From: an uncultured Porphyromonas sp.
GTDB taxonomy: Bacteria; Bacteroidota; Bacteroidia; Bacteroidales; Porphyromonadaceae
Assembly: GCA_902490315.1 (NCBI GenBank)
Contig: CABUDK010000034.1
Coordinates: forward strand, 1-13,213
Length of the DNA: 13,213 bases
Direction of reading: 5' to 3'
Position 1 is the first letter of the stretch. Each line of letters starts with the position of its first letter. The translations under genes were made by a program, and so were the position numbers. Below the pieces are notes generated by a model. That model was given only the letters and a program-made list of their open reading frames with translations. It did not search any database and was not told the origin of the DNA. Below are positions 1 through 5,123 of this stretch, piece by piece.

Positions 1-67
1 CAGAGATCAACCATAAGAGGAAGAGCGGAGCACAGATGGTGCCAAGTACTTTGTGTAGCCAGCGCAT
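1..67 (-). CDS. N-terminus of an unidentified membrane or secreted protein (partial)
   Basis: A leftward reading frame begins with ATG at 67-65 and stays open for 22 codons to the window edge. An in-frame TAA lies upstream at 91-89, so this ATG is the first possible start. The peptide begins MRWLHKVLGTICAPLF and continues with LLWLIS: a short basic head and then a hydrophobic stretch, which fits a signal peptide or first membrane segment. A good Bacteroidota -7 box sits upstream on the same strand at 187-180, giving a leader of roughly 105 nt. The visible part is too short to name a family. The open frame, hydrophobic start and matching promoter support a real gene, but 22 codons could be open by chance. 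Confidence 0.5.
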   Translation of the reverse strand, partial: MRWLHKVLGTICAPLFLLWLIS

Positions 68-179
68 AGCCGTGATCAGATTATAGAGTTATCGTATTCT
101 CGTATGAGATTGTTCCCATGATGTCAAGGGAAGAAGTAGCACCAGAGTCTCTAGCGCAATAGCAACTCCCTCCCGACTG

Positions 180-207
180 CAAAGGTACCATTATTCGCAA
201 AAGCAAA
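180..207 (-). promoter_or_regulatory. Leftward Bacteroidota-type promoter
   Basis: Read on the minus strand, TACCTTTG at 187-180 matches the TAnnTTTG -7 consensus exactly. A TTTG lies at 207-204, leaving a 16-bp spacer, somewhat short of the usual 19-20. It would drive the leftward gene that begins at 67. The strong -7 and the imperfect spacing together give a moderate call. Confidence 0.5.
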
Positions 208-317
208 CTACCATCCTCGACAATGTTAACAAGGCTAACGGGTGATGATCTAAGCATCATAAACCACGTGCAGCGAACTGTAAATTCGCACGCATCTGAT
301 GTAGACACCCCACCTGT

Positions 318-366
318 AAAAAATCACAGCTCGGAGGGAATGGAGAATTTCCTCGGAGCTATTTTT
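318..366. repeat. Long hairpin with A/T-run flanks
   Basis: AGCTC at 328-332 pairs with GAGCT at 356-360. After one G-G mismatch, GAGGGAA at 334-340 pairs with TTTCCTC at 348-354 (one G-T wobble), leaving a 7-nt loop. Outside this, AAAAAT at 319-324 can pair with ATTTTT at 361-366 around a CAC bulge. The shape is that of a bidirectional intrinsic terminator. It lies between divergent genes, where no transcript obviously needs to end, so it may instead be part of the adjacent repeat element or a leader structure. Confidence 0.6.
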
Positions 367-374
367 CATTTGCT

Positions 375-486
375 ACGGAGGAAATGGATAAATTCTTCGG
401 ACTTGTCATTTGATTCTTCCGAAGTTTCATTTGATTCCTCCGAAGTATCGTTTGATTCCTCCGAAGAAATTTGTCGTTTCCTCCGT
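375..486 (+). repeat. Palindromic intergenic element with 21-bp units (left copy)
   Basis: The core holds units of 21 bp starting at 388, 409, 430 and 451. The last three share TTTGATTCYTCCGAAG, and the first is divergent (ATTCTTCGGACTTGTCA). The core is flanked by arms that pair with each other: 375-401 (ACGGAGGAAA ending TTCTTCGGA) and 460-486 (TCCGAAGAAA ending TTTCCTCCGT), with most of 27 positions complementary. The same core occurs inverted at 13003-13064 with one unit fewer. Further CCGTGG-containing blocks follow to about 512. This looks like a dispersed, non-coding palindromic repeat. Because 21 is a multiple of three, it gives a misleading open frame rich in Ser, Asp and Glu. Confidence 0.75.
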
Positions 487-536
487 GGAGATTTCTGATT
501 TCTTCCGTGGGGATCAACTTTTGGTGCGAATAACGT

Positions 537-568
537 TTTGGCAGATTCCTTTTTTTGTGCTACATTTG
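537..568 (+). promoter_or_regulatory. Promoter of the first lipoprotein gene
   Basis: TTTG at 537-540, a 20-bp spacer and TACATTTG at 561-568 match the Bacteroidota -33/-7 consensus fully. The predicted transcript starts near 575, about 20 nt before the ATG at 595. This is the best promoter in the window and argues against an in-frame TTG start at 538. Confidence 0.8.
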
Positions 569-594
569 CCTTTGTACCAGTAATGTCTCACAGT

Positions 595-1053
595 ATGAAA
601 AGAGTTTATCTATCCGTACGCTCGCTCCTATCCGCTGGAGCCGCTCTCTTACTTGGTTGGCTAGGCTTCTCTAGTTGCTCGGAAACTCCTGATTCTGGGA
701 AGGTTGAGTATGGCACGCCCACAGTCGATTATGAGTTCAAAGTGCGCGTCACCGACCAAGATGCTAAGCCTGTCGAGGGTCTTCAGGTAGACCTACCCAG
801 TAGCTATGGAGACGAAAAGGAGCTCACCGATGCTCAGGGCAATGCGGAGCTAGACGGGAGCTACACGGGCTTCCGCAAGGATCATAAGGTAGTCCTAGAG
901 GTGAAGGACATCGATGGCGAGAAGAATGGCGTCGTCGCAGACCAGCAAGTCACCGTAGAGGTCAAGGAGAGCGACTTCGTCAGCAAAGGCTCTGGGAACT
1001 GGGACAACGGCAAGGTTAAGAAGGATATCGATATTAAGGTGGAGCGCAAGTAA
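595..1053 (+). CDS. Radical SAM-associated putative lipoprotein, copy 1
   Basis: A 152-residue lipoprotein. Residues 1-27 form a signal peptide (MKRVYL, then a hydrophobic run) ending in LGFSSC, with Cys28 as the predicted lipidated residue. After a short linker comes EYGTPTVDYEFKVRV, then a beta-rich domain of the transthyretin or carboxypeptidase-regulatory kind (KPVEGLQVDL, TDAQGNAEL, VKDIDGEKNG). A charged C-terminus follows containing SKGSGNW. The YG-P box, the DIDGE-NG motif and the KG-G-W motif recall the small lipoproteins coded beside radical SAM enzymes in Bacteroidales (TIGR04134, from memory). It is probably exported, anchored in the outer membrane and possibly modified by the enzyme at 1898-3037. 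ATG 595 is preferred over ATG 583 because the paralogue downstream starts at the matching Met. No Cys occurs after the lipobox. Confidence 0.85.
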   Translation: MKRVYLSVRSLLSAGAALLLGWLGFSSCSETPDSGKVEYGTPTVDYEFKVRVTDQDAKPVEGLQVDLPSSYGDEKELTDAQGNAELDGSYTGFRKDHKVVLEVKDIDGEKNGVVADQQVTVEVKESDFVSKGSGNWDNGKVKKDIDIKVERK

Positions 1054-1068
1054 TCTAGTCTAAAGTTT

Positions 1069-1100
1069 ATTGCGCGTCTTCCGCAATTGTATTACATTTG
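1069..1100 (+). promoter_or_regulatory. Separate promoter of the second lipoprotein gene
   Basis: TACATTTG at 1093-1100 is an exact -7 box, identical to that of copy 1. ATTG at 1069-1072 is a near-match -33 box with the same 20-bp spacer. The transcript would start near 1107, 18 nt before the ATG at 1125. The promoter appears to have been duplicated with the gene. Confidence 0.7.
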
Positions 1101-1124
1101 CTGTAGTATCAAAGCGACCACACT

Positions 1125-1574
1125 ATGAAAAGAGTTTATCTATCCGTACGCTCGCTCCTATCCGCTGGAGCTTCCCTCCTGCTCGGCTGGCTGGGATTCG
1201 CTAGCTGTGATAGCATCGGAATGGAGGAGTACGGCACGCCCACAGTCGATTATGAGTTCAAAGTGCGCGTGACGGACCAAGACGCCAAGCCTGTCGAGGG
1301 ACTTCAAGTAGACCTACCCAATGGCCGTGGAGACAAAAAGAAGCTCACCGATGCTCAGGGCAAAGCTGAGCTAAAGGGTAGCTACACGGGCTTCCGCGGG
1401 GGGCATGGGGTAGCCCTAGAGGTGAAGGACATCGATGGCGAGAAGAATGGTGTCGTCACAGACAAGCAAGTGATCGTAGATGTCAAGGAGAGCGACTTCG
1501 TCAGCAAAGGCTCTGGGAACTGGAACGAAGGCAAGGTAAAAAAGGACATAGAGATCCAAGTGGAGCGCAAGTAA
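1125..1574 (+). CDS. Radical SAM-associated putative lipoprotein, copy 2
   Basis: A 149-residue paralogue of the preceding gene. The first 16 residues, including MKRVYLSVRSLLSAGA, are the same and the coding DNA there is also identical. Identity over the whole protein is roughly 85 percent by eye. The signal peptide ends LGFASC with Cys28 as the predicted lipid anchor. The linker after it is three residues shorter, then EYGTPTVDYEFKVRV and the same beta domain follow. Differences cluster in the linker and in surface-type positions, with several acidic-to-basic swaps (DEKEL to DKKKL, NAELDG to KAELKG). This suggests a recent tandem duplication followed by change in exposed parts. It has its own promoter and lies 42 bp before the third lipoprotein, so it probably leads the transcript that also carries the radical SAM gene. 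Confidence 0.85.
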   Translation: MKRVYLSVRSLLSAGASLLLGWLGFASCDSIGMEEYGTPTVDYEFKVRVTDQDAKPVEGLQVDLPNGRGDKKKLTDAQGKAELKGSYTGFRGGHGVALEVKDIDGEKNGVVTDKQVIVDVKESDFVSKGSGNWNEGKVKKDIEIQVERK

Positions 1575-1616
1575 CCTCTGTAGATCCTCTATCCTCACCT
1601 CTACTATTATAAGTGT

Positions 1617-1874
1617 ATGAAGCGAAAGCTCTCAAATATCATTTCTAATCTAATCGCTGGTACGCTGCTTGCGCTGATCGGTTGCTTGGGTTTCTCCAGC
1701 TGTAGGACACGCGCTACGCAGAGGACGAGCGAGGGCGACAAGTCGGAGCAGCCCGACACGACTACGCTCGCCAAGCCTAGCCCTAGACCAGACGGTATGG
1801 GCATGGTGATGTATGGCACGCCTACGACGATGTTTGAGCCGAAGCAGATCGTAGAGCCGGAGAAGCCAGAGTGA
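1617..1874 (+). CDS. Short lipoprotein with YGTPT motif, candidate minimal rSAM partner
   Basis: An 85-residue protein. Residues 1-28 are a signal peptide (MKRKLSNIISNLIAG and a hydrophobic run) ending LGFSSC, with Cys29 as the predicted lipidated residue. The mature part is only 56 residues, hydrophilic and unstructured in appearance: a Thr/Arg/Glu-rich stretch, a Pro-rich stretch (AKPSPRPDG), MYGTPTTMFEP and a Pro/Glu tail. It lacks the beta domain of its two upstream neighbours but keeps the lipobox region and YGTPT. It lies 42 bp after copy 2 and 23 bp before the radical SAM gene, with no promoter of its own visible. It could be a minimal member of the family, a shortened remnant, or an accessory lipoprotein. 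The clean frame and conserved lipobox argue for a real gene. Confidence 0.75.
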   Translation: MKRKLSNIISNLIAGTLLALIGCLGFSSCRTRATQRTSEGDKSEQPDTTTLAKPSPRPDGMGMVMYGTPTTMFEPKQIVEPEKPE

Positions 1875-1897
1875 ACTAGAGATCGTGGTCTCATCGA

Positions 1898-3037
1898 ATG
1901 AAACTAAGCAAGCATAACTCCATCGGGCAGACGCTCCTACGTCCAGCATTCAAGCAGCGGATAGCCCTTGACCTGCATCGTGTCCTGCAGGCGGATAATG
2001 TGCGTCGGCACCCGATGACGACACTCTTTTGGGAGTGTACGCTACGTTGCAACCTGCACTGCGGACACTGCGGCAGCGACTGCCGTGTGGAGAGCGGTGT
2101 CAATGAACTCTCAGTCGCTGACTTCATTCAAATTATTGACGGGCTGACGCCTCACGTCGATCCCAACAAGCTACTGGTCATCTTCACGGGTGGCGAGGCG
2201 CTCGTGCGGAAGGACATCGAGGAGGCGGGGCTTGCCCTCTACCGTCGTGGCTATCCGTGGGGCATCGTGACCAATGGGATGCTACTCGATGCGCAGCGCT
2301 TGGATAGCTTGCGCCGTGCCGGACTACACACAGCAACGGTGAGCCTAGATGGCTTTGCCGAGGCGCACAACGCTCTGCGAGGACATCCGCTCAGCTACGA
2401 ACGAGCTTGGCGGGCGATACAGCTACTCACGCAGGCCGAAGACTTGGTCTGGGACGTGGTGACCTGTGTCAATCCGATGAACTTTGACACGCTCCCCGCC
2501 TTTCGTCAGCAACTGATCGATGCAGGCGTGAAGCGGTGGCGACTCTTCTCGATCTTCCCTGTGGGGCGTGCGGCGGAGAATAAGCAGCTCCAGCTCTCCG
2601 ACAGTCAGTACTACCAGATGATGCAGTTTATCATCGAGACGAACGAAGCGGGAGAGATCGAGGCGCAGTATGGCTGTGAGGGCTATCTAGGAGCCTTCGA
2701 GGGGCGTGCGCGTCAGCAGTTTTACCAATGTCGTGCCGGCGTAAACATAGCCTCTATCCTATGCGACGGCTCTATCAGCGCCTGCCCGAGTATTCGCTTC
2801 GACCACAAGCAGGGCAACGTGCATCACGACGACCTGTGGCAGGTGTGGGAGGAGCGCTTCGAGAGTTATCGTGATCGCTCGTGGGCTAAGACAGGTCCCT
2901 GTGCCGACTGCAAGAGCTGGAAGTACTGTCTGGGCAATGGTATGCACCTACGAGACGATGAGGGCAAGCTCCTTGTCTGCCACCTCAAACGTCTTGAAGC
3001 AGGTGCCGAGGCACTACATGCCTCTGGAGCGAGATGA
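1898..3037 (+). CDS. Radical SAM/SPASM enzyme of the rSAM/lipoprotein system
   Basis: A 379-residue enzyme. The radical SAM cluster motif CNLHCGHC (CX3CX2C) uses Cys51, Cys55 and Cys58. TGGEALVR near 98-104 is the SAM-binding GGE motif, and VSLDG near 148-152 fits the barrel. The C-terminal third is a SPASM domain with Cys at about 278, 289, 296, 335, 338, 344 and 361, expected to hold auxiliary Fe-S clusters. In the usual CX2CX5CX3C block the last position is Gly here (CLGNG). SPASM enzymes commonly modify peptides or proteins. The gene sits directly after three lipoprotein genes and resembles the TIGR04133 family that pairs with such lipoproteins (from memory). Its likely substrates are those lipoproteins, modified in the cytoplasm before export. 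The reaction is unknown. Its stop overlaps the queG start (ATGA at 3034-3037). Confidence 0.88.
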   Translation: MKLSKHNSIGQTLLRPAFKQRIALDLHRVLQADNVRRHPMTTLFWECTLRCNLHCGHCGSDCRVESGVNELSVADFIQIIDGLTPHVDPNKLLVIFTGGEALVRKDIEEAGLALYRRGYPWGIVTNGMLLDAQRLDSLRRAGLHTATVSLDGFAEAHNALRGHPLSYERAWRAIQLLTQAEDLVWDVVTCVNPMNFDTLPAFRQQLIDAGVKRWRLFSIFPVGRAAENKQLQLSDSQYYQMMQFIIETNEAGEIEAQYGCEGYLGAFEGRARQQFYQCRAGVNIASILCDGSISACPSIRFDHKQGNVHHDDLWQVWEERFESYRDRSWAKTGPCADCKSWKYCLGNGMHLRDDEGKLLVCHLKRLEAGAEALHASGAR

Positions 3038-3990
3038 CCCATCAGTCGCTGTCGCCTACGGAGCTGATCGTTCGCTATGCACACGATGAGCTACGCTTGA
3101 GTGCCGTAGGCTTAGCCCCAGCCGAGGCGGTTCCACCAGAGGTGTGGCGGGCTTATCAGCAGGCCATCACAGGAGATGCTTACGCTGGGCTAGACTACCT
3201 ACAGCGTTACGATGACGTCCGCGCGGATCCACGCAAGTTACTCCCCGAAGCTAAGTCGATCATCGTCGTGGCGCAGAGCTATTACCCGCCTGTCAAGCAG
3301 CCACTAGAAGCACCCCAAGTAGCTTACTACGCTTACGGACGCGACTACCACAAGGTGGTGCGCAAAAAGCTCGAGCGTCTCCTCGCATTCATTCAGTCTG
3401 AGATCGATCAAACAGCCACGGGGCGTGTCTGCTGCGACACGGCTCCGCTACTGGAGCGTTACTGGATCATGCAGAGCGGACTAGCCTATCAGGGACGCTC
3501 GAAGATGATGATCATACCTCGTCTAGGCACATTCTTTATCTATGGCTTCCTCGTCGTATCCCTACCGCTAGAGTACGGTGCAGCGATAGATCGTAGCTAC
3601 TGTGGTCGCTGTCGGAGATGTATCGACAGTTGTCCCGGAGGAGCTTTGCAGGCAGACGGAACTTTCCTAGCTGATCGCTGTCTAAGCTACCTAACGATCG
3701 AGCATCGAGGTACATGGCCCGAGGGCGTCGCTGAGCGTCTAGGCAATAGACTCTTCGGCTGTGACGTCTGCCAAGCTGTTTGTCCGCACAATGCCCACTG
3801 CGCACCGCACGACGAACCAGACTTTATGATCCGCCCCGCCATTGCGCAGCTAACTTATGAACAGCTGGCCAGCTTTACCCCACAGCTCTACGAAACCTTA
3901 ACGATAGGCTCCTCGATGCGACGATGCGCCTACGAAGACCTCCTCCGCAATGCCCAGGCGGTCTTAGCCAACCATACCACTCCCCTATGA
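3034..3990 (+). CDS. queG: Epoxyqueuosine reductase QueG
   Basis: A 318-residue cytoplasmic enzyme that carries out the last step of queuosine synthesis, reducing epoxyqueuosine to queuosine in the wobble base of tRNAs for Asp, Asn, His and Tyr, using cobalamin and two 4Fe-4S clusters. Visible motifs are YGRDYHKVV (101-109), CDTAPLLER with the likely proton-donor Asp135, and two ferredoxin-type clusters. One cluster is CGRCRRCIDSCP (Cys190, 193, 196, 200) and the other CDVCQAVCPHN (Cys243, 246, 250). The length fits forms without the C-terminal HEAT-like extension. Overlaps of 4 bp with both neighbours (ATGA at 3034 and at 3987) imply one transcript and translational coupling with the radical SAM gene and the transporter. 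No other queuosine gene is present in the window. Confidence 0.95.
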   Translation: MTHQSLSPTELIVRYAHDELRLSAVGLAPAEAVPPEVWRAYQQAITGDAYAGLDYLQRYDDVRADPRKLLPEAKSIIVVAQSYYPPVKQPLEAPQVAYYAYGRDYHKVVRKKLERLLAFIQSEIDQTATGRVCCDTAPLLERYWIMQSGLAYQGRSKMMIIPRLGTFFIYGFLVVSLPLEYGAAIDRSYCGRCRRCIDSCPGGALQADGTFLADRCLSYLTIEHRGTWPEGVAERLGNRLFGCDVCQAVCPHNAHCAPHDEPDFMIRPAIAQLTYEQLASFTPQLYETLTIGSSMRRCAYEDLLRNAQAVLANHTTPL

Positions 3991-4943
3991 CAAGACACTA
4001 CAATATAGCAGACCTACGAGGACGCTTCATGCGCCGACTAAAAGACTACGGTCTCCCCCTCTCCATACTCATCGGCATCGTGGGCTATCGCCCGCTCTCC
4101 ACGCTGAGTCCCGCCATCCCCTATATGCTGATGCTGATGCTCTTCTTCAGCTTTCTCAAGCTCACCCCTAGAGACCTGCGCATACGCCCCGTCCACTTCC
4201 TCCTACAGCTCATACAGATCGTGCTAGCTGTGGGCGGCTACCTACTGGTGCGCTACTCGGGCATCTCCGAGAGCAAGCTTCTCGCTGAGGGACTGATGAT
4301 CTGCTTCTTCTGCCCCGCAGCCTCTGCGTCGCCCGTGGTCATCGGCTTCCTCGGGGGGAATGTTGCCCTAGGTACCACCTATGTCTTGCTAACTAGTGTG
4401 GGGGTCATCGCATTAGCTCCGCTCCTGCTGGGCTTTTTCGGCAGTGGAGCGATGGACTACGGAGCCACCTTTGTGCAGATCTTCTACCGTGTGCTACCCG
4501 TCATCACGTTGCCCCTACTTGTCGCTTGGGCCGTTCGCTACGGCGTCAAGCCCGTCTATCGGGTACTCACGAAGATCCCCTCAGCGAGCTTCTGGGTATG
4601 GCTCCTCTGTCTATCACTCATCATGGCCAATACAGTCCACTTCATCGCTGAGGAGCCACGAGAGATGATCCCGACGATGATCCTGCTAGGCGTCATGGGG
4701 CTGATCGCCTGCATCGTCCAGTTTGCCCTCGGCAAGTGGCTCAGCAAGCGAGTCCTCGGTGAGAGCATCACGCTCGGGCAGAGCTTAGGACAAAAGAACT
4801 CGACCATCGCCATCTGGCTAGCGCAGAGCTACCTCAACCCGCTTTCATCCGTTGCCATGGCCGCCTACTCTATCTGGCAAAACCTCCTCAACGCTTACCA
4901 AATACACCAAGCAACGAAGCGTTCGGGCAAAAAGCAATCGTAA
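3987..4943 (+). CDS. BASS-type (bile acid:sodium symporter family) transporter
   Basis: A 318-residue inner-membrane protein with about nine hydrophobic segments. The start is the ATG in ATGA shared with the queG stop. A longer frame beginning at 3924 lies inside queG and is not used. The BASS signature is visible as FFCPAAASPVVIGFLGGN-like sequence near 110-130 (here CPAASASPVVIGFLGGNVAL). A second conserved region near 265-280 is LGQSLGQKNSTIAIWLAQS, corresponding to the family's G-QN--LA core. Family members move bile acids, pantothenate, pyruvate or other organic anions with sodium. The substrate cannot be read from this sequence. The position behind queG suggests co-transcription but does not prove a shared pathway. 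The basic C-terminus (KRSGKKQS) is probably cytoplasmic. Confidence 0.8.
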   Translation: MTRHYNIADLRGRFMRRLKDYGLPLSILIGIVGYRPLSTLSPAIPYMLMLMLFFSFLKLTPRDLRIRPVHFLLQLIQIVLAVGGYLLVRYSGISESKLLAEGLMICFFCPAASASPVVIGFLGGNVALGTTYVLLTSVGVIALAPLLLGFFGSGAMDYGATFVQIFYRVLPVITLPLLVAWAVRYGVKPVYRVLTKIPSASFWVWLLCLSLIMANTVHFIAEEPREMIPTMILLGVMGLIACIVQFALGKWLSKRVLGESITLGQSLGQKNSTIAIWLAQSYLNPLSSVAMAAYSIWQNLLNAYQIHQATKRSGKKQS

Positions 4944-4997
4944 AGACGAGCGACAGTCTGCGGTACGGGCACGCCCTATTTGCGCACCAGACCATAG

Positions 4998-5028
4998 TCT
5001 GTCGGTATCGCTTATTTTGTTACCTTTG
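4998..5028 (+). promoter_or_regulatory. Promoter of the pepD-fabD operon
   Basis: TACCTTTG at 5021-5028 matches the -7 consensus. TCTG at 4998-5001 is a near -33 box with a 19-bp spacer. The transcript would begin near 5035, giving a leader of about 90 nt before pepD. A short perfect inverted repeat, CAGAC-CATA-GTCTG at 4988-5001, overlaps the -33 position and could be an operator, though five-base arms may arise by chance. Confidence 0.6.
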
Positions 5029-5123
5029 TCCTCAGAGTAACGATGGTACCGTGTACCACGTTGCGACACAACAAAACGTGCCTCTCCACTGGAAGACGCA
5101 TCAAACCATAAAGAGAATAAGCT

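Larger units (their letters stand above)
68..536. other. Divergent intergenic region with structured repeats
   Basis: This stretch lies between the leftward gene at the left edge and the rightward lipoprotein operon. It holds the long leader of the left gene (68-179), its promoter, a strong hairpin (318-366) and a repeat element with a 21-bp period (375-486). TTATTCGCA at 191-199 and its reverse complement TGCGAATAA at 525-533 lie close to the two divergent promoters. I see no convincing gene here. The frames that are open on either strand either stop quickly or are translations of the repeat. Confidence 0.6.

Noticed and set aside
81..308. Leftward open frame of 75 codons
   Set aside because: It covers the leftward promoter at 180-207 and has no family-like features; the frame starting at 67 fits that promoter better.
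223..498. Rightward open frame of 91 codons ending in Ser/Asp/Glu-rich repeats
   Set aside because: The repeats are a translation of the 21-bp DNA units, and the inverted copy at the right edge gives the same peptide without any other similarity. No promoter or signal fits this frame.
538..594. TTG start giving a longer first lipoprotein
   Set aside because: It would lie within the promoter, and the paralogue starts at the residue matching ATG 595.
1607..1949. Antisense frames opposite the third lipoprotein
   Set aside because: The plus-strand frame has a signal peptide, lipobox and shared motifs. The antisense frames have none and are shadows of GC-rich coding DNA.
4988..5001. CAGAC-CATA-GTCTG hairpin as terminator of the transporter transcript
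   Set aside because: The stem is only five pairs and no T-run follows directly. It overlaps the -33 region of the pepD promoter, so it is mentioned there as a possible operator.
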